Shown here piece by piece: positions 19,031-26,958 of a stretch of DNA of 64,000 nucleotides. The translations under genes were made by a program, and so were the position numbers. The stretch is from NCBI RefSeq assembly GCF_009680455.1, contig NZ_WKRD01000009.1:62001-126000 (forward strand). The letters are read 5' to 3'. The notes under the pieces were generated by a model. The model was not told where the DNA came from, did no database searches, and was given only the letters and a program-made list of their open reading frames with translations. Within the stretch, counting starts at the first letter, position 1. Each line of letters begins with the position of its first letter. The stretch comes from Lachnospira eligens. GTDB taxonomy: Bacteria > Bacillota > Clostridia > Lachnospirales > Lachnospiraceae.

Positions 19031-20077
19031 ATGGATTTAAGTTTTTATAAAGGAAAGAAGGTTCTTGTTACAGGACATACAGGATTCAAAGGCTCATGGC
19101 TTTGCAGAATCCTTTTTAAAGCAGGAGCAGAAGTGACAGGTTATTCACTTGTTCCACCTACTGAGCCTAACCTTTTTTCAATGATAGATGTAGAGGATAA
19201 GATGAATTCTGTAATAGGTGATATAAGAGATCTTGAGCATCTTAAGAAGGTGTTTGAAGAGACACAGCCTGAGATAGTGCTTCATCTTGCAGCACAGCCT
19301 ATCGTAAGGGAATCATACAAAGACCCTGTATATACTTATGAAACTAATGTTATGGGAACAGTTAATATCTGTGAATGTGTAAGACTTAACCCGTGTGTAA
19401 AATCATTTTTAAATGTAACAACAGACAAGGTTTACCATAATAATGAGTGGGCATGGGGATACAGAGAGAATGAGCCTCTTGACGGATATGACCCATACTC
19501 TAACAGCAAATCATGTTCAGAGCTTGTAACACACAGCTATATCAATTCATTTTTCAATGATATGGAGGTTGCAGTTTCAACAGCAAGAGCCGGTAATGTT
19601 ATAGGCGGAGGAGATTTCGCCAATGACAGAATTGTTCCTGACTGTGTAAGAGCTGCAGTTAAGAAGGAAGATATAATTGTGCGTAATCCACATTCAACAA
19701 GACCATACCAGCATGTACTTGAGCCGCTTGCAGCTTATCTTATGATTGCAAAGGAGCAGTACAGTGATAAGAAGTATGCAGGCTTCTATAATGTAGGACC
19801 AGATGAGAGCGACTGCATTACAACAGGGACACTTGTTAATACATTCTGTAACAAGTGGGGAGAAGGTCTTTCATGGATTAACCAATATGACGGAGGACCT
19901 CATGAAGCCAATTTCTTAAAGTTAGACTGCTCAAAGTTAAAGACAACATTTGGCTGGAAGCCTAGATGGAACTTTGATACAGCAATTGAGAAGAGTGTTG
20001 AATGGTCAAAGGTATATGCAGCAGGCGGAGATGTTGTTGCATGTATGGATAAAGAGATAGAAGAGTTCTTTGCATAA
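19031..20077 (+). CDS. rfbG: CDP-glucose 4,6-dehydratase (copy 2)
   Basis: 348 residues identical to the copy at 2046. The glycine-rich NAD motif, the TTDK catalytic threonine and the YDPYSNSK Tyr-Lys pair are all present. It yields CDP-4-keto-6-deoxyglucose for RfbH. It is cotranscribed between rfbF (15 bases upstream) and rfbH (42 bases downstream). Confidence 0.95.
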   Translation: MDLSFYKGKKVLVTGHTGFKGSWLCRILFKAGAEVTGYSLVPPTEPNLFSMIDVEDKMNSVIGDIRDLEHLKKVFEETQPEIVLHLAAQPIVRESYKDPVYTYETNVMGTVNICECVRLNPCVKSFLNVTTDKVYHNNEWAWGYRENEPLDGYDPYSNSKSCSELVTHSYINSFFNDMEVAVSTARAGNVIGGGDFANDRIVPDCVRAAVKKEDIIVRNPHSTRPYQHVLEPLAAYLMIAKEQYSDKKYAGFYNVGPDESDCITTGTLVNTFCNKWGEGLSWINQYDGGPHEANFLKLDCSKLKTTFGWKPRWNFDTAIEKSVEWSKVYAAGGDVVACMDKEIEEFFA

Positions 20078-20119
20078 CAGGCAGGGAAGGAATTAATAAA
20101 GTAAGAAAGAGAATAAGAT

Positions 20120-21457
20120 ATGTTTGATAATAAGAATGAATTAGAAGCAAGACAGGAGATTCTTGGTATTGTAGATGAGTACTGCAAGAAGTACCATAAC
20201 CAGAAACAGTATAAGGAAGGCGACAGAATATCATATGCCAGCAGAGTATATGACAGCAAGGAAATGATGAATCTTGTTGATTCAGCACTTGAATTCTGGC
20301 TTACAGCAGGCCGTTATACAGATGAATTTGAGAAGAAGCTTGGAGAATATCTCGGAGTAAAGTATGTATCAGTAGTAAACTCTGGTTCATCTGCCAACCT
20401 CAATGCATTTATGGCACTTACATCACCACTTCTCGGAGACAGAAGAATCAGGAGAGGTGATGAGATTATCACAGTAGCAGCAGGTTTCCCTACAACAATA
20501 ACACCGGCTATCCAGTATGGTGCAGTACCTGTATTTGTTGATGTTACTATTCCACAGTACAACATTGATGTTACAAAGCTTGAGGATGCACTTTCAGACA
20601 AGACTAAGGCTGTTATGATTGCACATACACTTGGTAATCCATTTGACCTTTCAGCAGTAAAGGCATTTTGTGACAAGCACAATCTCTGGCTTGTAGAAGA
20701 TAACTGTGACGCACTTGGTTCTAAGTACACAATCAATGGAGAAGAGAAGTTCACAGGAACTATCGGTGATATCGGAACAAGCAGTTTCTATCCACCACAC
20801 CATATGACAATGGGTGAAGGAGGAGCAGTATATACTAATAATGCACTTCTTAATAAGTGTATCCGTTCATTCAGAGACTGGGGACGTGACTGTGTATGCC
20901 CATCAGGAAAGGACAACCTCTGTGGACACAGATTTGACAAGCAGTATGGAGAACTTCCATTAGGATATGACCACAAGTATGTATATTCACATTTTGGATA
21001 TAATCTTAAAGCAACAGATATGCAGGCAGCGGTAGGCTGTGCACAGCTTGAGAAGTTCCCATCATTTGTTGAGAGAAGAAGACATAACTTTGACAGATTA
21101 AGAGCAGCACTTGCAGATATAGAGGATGAGGTAATTCTTCCTGTACCATGTGAGAACTCAAGACCAAGCTGGTTCGGATTCCTTATAACAGTAAAGGAAG
21201 GAATTGACAGAAAGGCAGTAGTTGAGTATGTAGAGAGCCACGGAGTACAGACAAGAAATCTTTTTGCAGGAAATCTTATAAAGCACCCATGCTTTGATGA
21301 GATGAGAGCAACAGGAGAAGGCTACAGAGTAGTAGGCGGACTTGATACAACAGACAGAATTATGAGAGATACATTCTGGGTAGGAGTATATCCAGGAATG
21401 ACAGATGAGATGATTGATTATATGGCTAAGACTATTAAGGAAGCTGTTAATCAGTAA
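20120..21457 (+). CDS. rfbH: CDP-4-keto-6-deoxyglucose 3-dehydrase (copy 2)
   Basis: 445 residues; same His-for-Lys PLP site and four cluster cysteines as copy 1. It differs at residue 337 (Glu, not Lys) and at the C-terminus (KEAVNQ). Since the copy-1 stop arises directly at the repeat junction, this copy is probably the original end of the gene. The product with its reductase would be CDP-3,6-dideoxy-4-ketoglucose, the substrate of YerE-type enzymes encoded by the next gene. Confidence 0.95.
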   Translation: MFDNKNELEARQEILGIVDEYCKKYHNQKQYKEGDRISYASRVYDSKEMMNLVDSALEFWLTAGRYTDEFEKKLGEYLGVKYVSVVNSGSSANLNAFMALTSPLLGDRRIRRGDEIITVAAGFPTTITPAIQYGAVPVFVDVTIPQYNIDVTKLEDALSDKTKAVMIAHTLGNPFDLSAVKAFCDKHNLWLVEDNCDALGSKYTINGEEKFTGTIGDIGTSSFYPPHHMTMGEGGAVYTNNALLNKCIRSFRDWGRDCVCPSGKDNLCGHRFDKQYGELPLGYDHKYVYSHFGYNLKATDMQAAVGCAQLEKFPSFVERRRHNFDRLRAALADIEDEVILPVPCENSRPSWFGFLITVKEGIDRKAVVEYVESHGVQTRNLFAGNLIKHPCFDEMRATGEGYRVVGGLDTTDRIMRDTFWVGVYPGMTDEMIDYMAKTIKEAVNQ

Positions 21458-21484
21458 TTAACCGGTATATGTGGAGGGCAGTTT

Positions 21485-23323
21485 ATGAGAATTCGTTTAG
21501 CAGATTATGTTGCCAATTTCCTTGTGGAACATGGCGTTACAGATGTATTTTCTGTAGTTGGAGGTGGTGCAATGCATCTTAACGATGCATTGGGACATAA
21601 TGAAAAGCTTAAGGTAACATACAATCATCATGAGCAGGCGTGTGCCATAGCTGCCGAAGCGTATGCAAGAATTGATAACAGAATTGCCGCTGTATGTGTT
21701 ACAACTGGACCAGGAGGGACCAATGCACTTACGGGTGTAGTAGGAGGGTGGCTTGATTCTATCCCTATGTTTATTATAAGTGGACAGGTTCGTTACGACA
21801 CAACCTCAAGATATGCACTTCAGTTTACAGAGACACCGCTTCGTGCAATGGGAGATCAGGAATACGATATAGTTAAGTCTGTGTCTAATATGACAAAGTA
21901 TGCAACTATGATAGAAGACCCTAAGGATATCCGTTATGCACTTGAAAAGGCATGGCATCTGGCAACAACAGGCAGACCGGGTCCAGTATGGATTGATATT
22001 CCTGTTAATTTTCAGGGCGGATATATTGAGACTGATGAGCTTGAAGGATATAATCCGGCAGAGGATGATGCAAAGCTTCCGCCACAGGTAAGTGAAGATG
22101 TTGTAAGAACTGTACTTGAAAAGATTAAGAATGCCAAAAGACCAGTATTCCATGCAGGTTATGGAATAAGACTTTCAGGTGCTTATGATGTGTTCAGATC
22201 AGTTTCAGAAAAGCTTAATATGCCTATCGTTACATACTGGAATGCAGTGGATCTAATAGAAGATGATAATCCTCTGTATTGTGGAAGAGCAGGTAATATG
22301 GGCGACAGACCAGGTAACTGGGCTATTCAGAATGCCGATTTAATACTTGCTGTAGGTACAAGAATATCTATCAGACAGACTGGATATAACTGGAAAACAT
22401 GGGCAAGAGCAGCAGAGGTCATAATGGTTGATGTTGATAAGGCTGAGTTAAAGAAGCCTACTATCCATGTTGAGATGCCAGTATGGGCTGATGCTAAGGA
22501 TTTCCTCACAAAGCTTGATAAGCAGGCGGCAGCTATTGCACCTGTATCAGCAGGTGGTGAATGGCTCGCAACAACACAGAGATGGAAGAAGGAATATCCG
22601 GCAGTACAGCCAAGACAGTGGGAGGAGAATGGAAGCACTGCAAATGTATATGCATTTGTAAGATATTTAAGCAGCAGACTTCCAGAAAACAGTCTTACAG
22701 CAGTGTCTAATGGCGCATGCTGTGTTGTAGGTAATCAGGCATATGTAATCCAGAAGGGAAGCCGTATGGCTAATAACAGTGCCATAGCAAGCATGGGATA
22801 TGGACTTCCTGCAGCTATTGGAACATGTATAGGTGGCAGCAGAAGAAATACAATATGTCTTGAAGGTGACGGAAGTATAATGATGAACCTTCAGGAACTA
22901 CAGACAATACTTACTAATAAGCTTCCAATCAAGATATTCCTTATCAACAATAACGGATATCATTCAATAAGACTTACACAGAATAATCTGTTTAAGGAGC
23001 ATTGCAAGATTGGAATCGGACCGGAATCAGGAGATTTATCATTCCCTGAGTTCAAGAAGATTGCAGAGGCTTTCGGATATAAATACTACAGTGCTTCATC
23101 TAATGAAGAGATGAAGAAGACTGTAGATGAGGTGTTAAAGGAAGACGGACCTGTATTCTGTGAGATATTTACAGATACTAAGCAGGTATGGGAGCCTAAG
23201 AGCAGTACCAAGAGATTAGAGGATGGTACACTTGTAAGCCCTCCACTGGAGGATCTTGCACCGTTTCTTCCAAGAGAAGAATTAAAGAAACAGATGTTTA
23301 TTCCATTAATGGACGAAGAGTAG
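21485..23323 (+). CDS. yerE: ThDP-dependent acetolactate-synthase-like enzyme, YerE-like
   Basis: 612 residues. The N-terminal ThDP domain has the catalytic glutamate in HHEQACAIAAEAYAR (near residue 48). The central domain is of the FAD/nucleotide type, and the C-terminal diphosphate-binding motif runs from GDGSIMMN to NNNGYHS. In Yersinia, YerE transfers a two-carbon acetyl unit from pyruvate to C4 of the CDP-3,6-dideoxy-4-ketohexose. The position right after rfbFGH makes this role more likely than branched-chain amino-acid synthesis. The GGAGGG ribosome site precedes the ATG. The exact substrate is inference. Confidence 0.8.
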   Translation: MRIRLADYVANFLVEHGVTDVFSVVGGGAMHLNDALGHNEKLKVTYNHHEQACAIAAEAYARIDNRIAAVCVTTGPGGTNALTGVVGGWLDSIPMFIISGQVRYDTTSRYALQFTETPLRAMGDQEYDIVKSVSNMTKYATMIEDPKDIRYALEKAWHLATTGRPGPVWIDIPVNFQGGYIETDELEGYNPAEDDAKLPPQVSEDVVRTVLEKIKNAKRPVFHAGYGIRLSGAYDVFRSVSEKLNMPIVTYWNAVDLIEDDNPLYCGRAGNMGDRPGNWAIQNADLILAVGTRISIRQTGYNWKTWARAAEVIMVDVDKAELKKPTIHVEMPVWADAKDFLTKLDKQAAAIAPVSAGGEWLATTQRWKKEYPAVQPRQWEENGSTANVYAFVRYLSSRLPENSLTAVSNGACCVVGNQAYVIQKGSRMANNSAIASMGYGLPAAIGTCIGGSRRNTICLEGDGSIMMNLQELQTILTNKLPIKIFLINNNGYHSIRLTQNNLFKEHCKIGIGPESGDLSFPEFKKIAEAFGYKYYSASSNEEMKKTVDEVLKEDGPVFCEIFTDTKQVWEPKSSTKRLEDGTLVSPPLEDLAPFLPREELKKQMFIPLMDEE

Positions 23324-23342
23324 TAAAACAGCAGGAGGCACA

Positions 23343-24269
23343 ATGCAGGCGGCAGTTGTTACAGGATGTACAGGAGCGGTAGGCTTAGGTCTTATAGATG
23401 CTCTTATGAAAAATAATGTTAAGGTTATAGCAGTTGTAAGAAAGGATTCAAAGCGTTCTTGCAGAATTAAGGAATCGGATTCACTTAAGAAGGTTGAATG
23501 TGACCTTAGTGAGCTTGATAAACTGCCAAAGCTTGTGCAGGAGACAGGAGTTAAGCCGGATGTATTCTATCACTTTGGGTGGGATGGAACATTTGGCGAC
23601 TGCCGCAATGATATGTATATACAGAATATGAATGTGAAGTATGCACTGGATGCTGTAAATGCAGCTGCTGTTATGGGCTGCAGTGCATTCATAGGTGCCG
23701 GGTCACAGGCGGAATATGGAAGAGTTGAAGGAAAGCTTAATTCGCAGGTTCCTGCATTTCCAGAGAATGGCTATGGAATGGCAAAGCTGTGTGCAGGACA
23801 GATGACAAGAATCCAGTGTGAAAAGTTGGGGATCAGACATATATGGACAAGAATACTTAGTGTATATGGTCCATATGACGGAAGTGCGACGATGGTTATG
23901 TCTACAATAGGAAAGCTGTTAATAGGAGAGAAGCCATCATGTACAAAGGGAGAGCAGATGTGGGATTATCTGTACTCCAAGGACGCGGGGAAGGCATTTT
24001 ATTTACTAGGAGAAAAAGGTATTAATGGCAAGGTTTACTGTATTGGTGGGGGAGAGGCAAGACCGCTTAAGGATTATATCGAGGATATAAGAAATGCGGT
24101 TAATCCGGAAGCAGAGATTGGTTTTGGAGAAGTTGCCTATGGTCCACGCCAGGTTATGTACTTGTGTGCAGATATACAGGATTTAGTTAAAGATACAGGA
24201 TTTGCACCGGATTATAAGTTTTCAGAGGGAATTGCAGAGACAGTAGAATGGTGCAAGAAGGAGATTTGA
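23343..24269 (+). CDS. yerF: NAD(P)-dependent epimerase/reductase, YerF-like
   Basis: A 308-residue extended short-chain dehydrogenase with TGCTGAVGLGL for cofactor binding and the catalytic YGMAK. YerF reduces the acetyl branch made by YerE to a hydroxyethyl group, giving CDP-yersiniose. The 19-base gap from yerE holds an AGGAGG ribosome site. It could instead be a C4-epimerase or reductase for another CDP-sugar; assignment rests on context. It is the last intact gene of the operon; the next reading frame is a dead glycosyltransferase. Confidence 0.7.
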   Translation: MQAAVVTGCTGAVGLGLIDALMKNNVKVIAVVRKDSKRSCRIKESDSLKKVECDLSELDKLPKLVQETGVKPDVFYHFGWDGTFGDCRNDMYIQNMNVKYALDAVNAAAVMGCSAFIGAGSQAEYGRVEGKLNSQVPAFPENGYGMAKLCAGQMTRIQCEKLGIRHIWTRILSVYGPYDGSATMVMSTIGKLLIGEKPSCTKGEQMWDYLYSKDAGKAFYLLGEKGINGKVYCIGGGEARPLKDYIEDIRNAVNPEAEIGFGEVAYGPRQVMYLCADIQDLVKDTGFAPDYKFSEGIAETVEWCKKEI

Positions 24270-24440
24270 ATGAATGTAGTTTATTATAGTAGTGATTTCT
24301 TTTCTGAGATGTGAGGAGTATAAATAGAATCATTATGTGAAAACAATGTTCAAGTATAAGAGATTGATATATATTGTAGAAGATAATATATCAGAACAAA
24401 ATAAATATAGATTGTTAGATATATTAAATAGATTTCATTG
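24270..24440 (+). pseudogene. Remnant of a family 8 glycosyltransferase
   Basis: The sequence starting ATGAATGTAGTTTATTATAG closely follows the start of the intact GT8 gene at 5103: it encodes MNVVYYSSDFFSEM, then a stop where the intact gene has Cys, then more matching codons (SLCENN, VEDNISE) in shifting frames. Only about the first 55 codons remain. It begins one base after the yerF stop, so it was the next gene of this operon. It shows that the copy-2 operon once carried glycosyltransferases like those now found only after copy 1. Confidence 0.85.
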
Positions 24441-24445
24441 AAATT

Positions 24446-24930
24446 CATGTGTTACATAATGAATATGAGGCTGTTTTCCGATTAAGCGACGGAAAGTTAT
24501 ATAAAGATGGTAATAAAAAATGGTCAACATCAATGATTTAAGAAATTGAAGAATGGTATAAAGATAACAGAGATGAATTGATAGAGGCTTGGAAAAATTT
24601 ACATGGCTTGTGACTGTAATTATTGTAGAAATATTTGACAAGGAGAATATAGATGGAGCATCATAGAATAGATTCGTATCCAATACCTAATGATACAAAG
24701 TTGATTTATATAATGAACCATAACTAGCAGATAAATCATTGCTTGATTATCCTGAATATAAAGACTGTGAGAATGAACAGGATAATATACGCATATTTGT
24801 GCCGATTGATTTGAATGATAAAGCCATATTAAGAAGAAACCATTGCAAGACTGGAACTGATACCTGACAGAGGTACAGAGTTTTTTACATTTGAGTTGAT
24901 TGATAGATTAAGAGAAGAGTATGAAGTAGA
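24446..24930 (+). pseudogene. Decayed gene fragments (DUF4160-like and unknown)
   Basis: Between the dead GT8 and the recombinase no open gene survives. From 24,446 codons for HNEYEAVFRLSDGKLY, WSTSM and EIEEWYKDNRDELIEAW are readable with a stop inside, resembling small DUF4160-type proteins of toxin-antitoxin neighbourhoods. From 24,652 a second frame starts MEHHRIDSYPIPNDTKLIY with at least two stops or frameshifts before 24,930. Identification is tentative. The stretch looks like a scar of repeated insertion and loss at the island's right end. Confidence 0.6.
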
Positions 24931-25659
24931 TTAGTATTTTATACTATAATATTTCTTCCCAAGCTGCTGCTTCAGATTCTGCGGATAAACTTTATCCGGA
25001 TTAATCCCAGCATCAACAGCCAGTTTCTTAATCAATCTCCATATATTAGATCTTTCAAGAGGGGTGCCTTTTCTAGTACAGAAAATCACCCCATTTATTA
25101 TTGCTTCATGGTCTATATATTCATATAAGCCATACAATAAATCATTTGGAATTCTGATGTTATATTCTTTGCTGTTACGTATAACAGTAATTTTTCCCAT
25201 TTCTAAAGAGTGTGTAGTAAGGTATTGCAATTCGTTTAATCTTATATCTGTATTTCCAAGGACTTGAATTAACATAGCTATTCTATAATCGTTATTGTTT
25301 ATAGCGGTTTTAAGGAGTTGGTTATATTCATCAACTGTAAGTAAGTTAGAATCTGTTGATTCGGTCTTAGATTTCTTAAGATTAACGCAGTGAATATCAT
25401 TTCTTCCTATAAAATTACAAAATGTGTTTATACATGATATAATAGTATTTATGCTGCTTATACTGTAATCAGCATTTTTAAGAATCTCGATATATTTATC
25501 TGCAGTATCCTGAGATATTTGGTAACTGTTATCAGAAAGAAAGATTTGAAATCTTCGTATATCCCGCATATATTTATCAAGAGTTATTCTGCTCTTATTT
25601 TTATTTATAAGAAATTCTTCGAATTCATTAATATCTGTATTAGTGATTTTATTATTCAT
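24931..25659 (-). CDS. Tyrosine recombinase-like protein, truncated and missing catalytic residues
   Basis: 242 residues from the ATG at 25,659, which has GGAG seven bases upstream; a longer reading frame starts at 25,695 but overlaps the preceding gene. Residues about 5-90 resemble the SAM-like core-binding domain of phage integrases, and the first catalytic Arg is kept (DIRLNELQYL). At the usual H-x-x-R box the sequence reads PQNLKQQ, and the protein ends YYSIKY before the active-site tyrosine. It is probably inactive. Such genes often sit beside antiterminator genes in Lachnospiraceae glycan loci, as here. Confidence 0.75.
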   Translation of the reverse strand: MNNKITNTDINEFEEFLINKNKSRITLDKYMRDIRRFQIFLSDNSYQISQDTADKYIEILKNADYSISSINTIISCINTFCNFIGRNDIHCVNLKKSKTESTDSNLLTVDEYNQLLKTAINNNDYRIAMLIQVLGNTDIRLNELQYLTTHSLEMGKITVIRNSKEYNIRIPNDLLYGLYEYIDHEAIINGVIFCTRKGTPLERSNIWRLIKKLAVDAGINPDKVYPQNLKQQLGKKYYSIKY

Positions 25660-25672
25660 GGGAAATCTCCAG

Positions 25673-26215
25673 TTATTGTAATTTGATTTTTGCATATTCC
25701 TGTGCAGTGATTTTATCTATTATTTCTAGTCCGACACGAACACGCTTAGGTTGATGCCACAGATATACTTCTATATCAGCAATTCTCTTATGTCTGTCAA
25801 TTCTATTAACCATATCAGACCTTCCGCTAAGAGGCCCCTTATTTATCATTAATTGGTTATCTACAATATATCCATATGACACAGCAATATAGTTATACTA
25901 GTCCATAAGTTGACGAAGATATTGTTCTTCTTCCTTGTTAAGGGCATTGAAATCCCCACCTATGCGGACAGGAGAAACTACATTAGGTATACGCCAGAGA
26001 AGTTTTTCAAGAGTCTTGGAATCTGAATCGCTCTCTATAAATATGTATCCTGCAAATAGAATGTCATCGTCAAGATGCCAGGAACCTTCATATTTCTTGG
26101 CATGTTGCCAGATAGGAGAGAATACTTTTGCGGCTATATCTTCTGGAATGGTTTTGCGGCATTTATCAACGGCATCTAGCTCTCTGCCGACAGTTGTGTG
26201 TGCTATGTACCACAT
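25673..26215 (-). pseudogene. loaP: LoaP/NusG-type antiterminator gene with an in-frame amber codon
   Basis: Reading leftward from 26,215, the first 105 codons (MWYIAHTTVGRELDAV..., FAGYIFIESDS) match the NusG N-terminal domain. A TAG follows LRQLMD, and without any frameshift the frame continues into a KOW domain (NQLMINKGPLSG, RIDRHKR, VGLEIID) to 25,673. The intact protein would be about 180 residues, the usual size of LoaP. A downstream GTG could start the KOW half alone. LoaP proteins promote read-through of long glycan operons, but this one points away from a promoter-proximal position, toward the left debris. Confidence 0.82.
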
Positions 26216-26497
26216 AGGGTATACCTCGATTCTTCAATCTATATTGTATTTCATAAATAACATTATGTTGTAAAAATGCTTTGGATATGGTAGCTTATTT
26301 ATATAGTTAATGCAAGAGTGTAGAGATTGATTCATAGATGAAGAAAGCTTCAAGGATTGTATAGGTACATGTTGTTTTTGAGAAAAGGAGTAGCAGCCTT
26401 ATTGGTGATGCTGATAAAACATTATATTTTCATGTAAGCAAGATCATATTTGATGCTGGAATCAAGATAAAACAATTACCATGCGCACTAAACCCCA
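26216..26497. other. Intergenic stretch with no recognisable gene
   Basis: No complete gene is visible. A short plus-strand frame at 26,404-26,505 could be a decayed coding fragment (GDADKTLYFHVSK...), but it has no start or homology that I recognise. The promoter of the minus-strand antiterminator gene should lie near the left side. The stretch marks the right border of the variable island. Confidence 0.5.
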
Positions 26498-26526
26498 TTG
26501 CATAATCCCCAAACATGTTATATAAT
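26498..26526 (+). promoter_or_regulatory. Promoter of the small gene at 26,577
   Basis: TTGCAT at 26,498-26,503, 17 bases, then a perfect TATAAT at 26,521-26,526. Confidence 0.7.
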
Positions 26527-26576
26527 ATAATGACATATGAGATTATATTGCTACGAAGAGCCAATAGGAGGATATG

Positions 26577-26837
26577 ATGACAAGAACATACGCTGTTAAG
26601 TATAAGAGTAAATCAAAGATGTTAACAACACCTGAGCAGGTTGCCAAGACTGAGGAAGATATCAAGGCATTAGCACTTGTTAAGGATGCAGTTATTAAGG
26701 AAGACGGACAGGTTGTTACTGTTGAGGTTGAGAATGAGGAAGATTTCGAACCGGTTATGGACAGAGTAGTCAACATTTTCAGAAGAATTGATGACAAGTC
26801 TGAGGTTTCATACAAGTTCGGTCTTAACCGTGAATAA
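26577..26837 (+). CDS. Small conserved-looking acidic/basic protein of unknown function
   Basis: 86 residues from the second of two adjacent ATGs; AGGAGG at 26,566-26,571 leaves five bases to this start and only two to the first. It reads as one small alpha/beta domain (YAVKYKSKSKML..., then a VVTVEVENEEDFEPVMDRVV segment) with no signal peptide, membrane segment or Cys. I do not recognise the family. It has its own promoter and terminator, so it is a single-gene unit just outside the glycan island. Confidence 0.7.
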   Translation: MTRTYAVKYKSKSKMLTTPEQVAKTEEDIKALALVKDAVIKEDGQVVTVEVENEEDFEPVMDRVVNIFRRIDDKSEVSYKFGLNRE

Positions 26838-26858
26838 TTCGAAGACTATTGATTAGAG

Positions 26859-26898
26859 TAAGCCTGTGAAGCCGTAGACTGCGTCACAGGCTTATATT
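26859..26898 (+). terminator. Terminator after the small gene
   Basis: TAAGCCTGTGA pairs with TCACAGGCTTA, followed by TATATT; the T tract is weak. Confidence 0.7.
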
Positions 26899-26958
26899 AT
26901 GTGTATGCCGGAATGGGTATGAATTGTTTATGTATTATGTTTATAAAGGAGTAAAACA

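Larger units (their letters stand above)
16986..21449. repeat. Long direct repeat, copy 2
   Basis: This copy starts inside the pectate lyase gene (the start is only set by the window edge of copy 1; homology may extend further left) and ends inside the last codons of rfbH. It matches bases 1-4464 with the six differences listed there. Its right flank (yerE, yerF) is unlike the right flank of copy 1 (acetyltransferase and glycan operon). Recombination between the copies would delete or amplify a 16,985-bp unit holding the pectate lyase and the whole AT-rich glycan operon. Confidence 0.97.

Noticed and set aside
1..21449. The 16,985-bp duplication as a pure assembly artefact
   Set aside because: The copies differ at six positions and have different right flanks with a clean junction inside rfbH, so a collapsed or duplicated contig is unlikely, though long reads would settle it.
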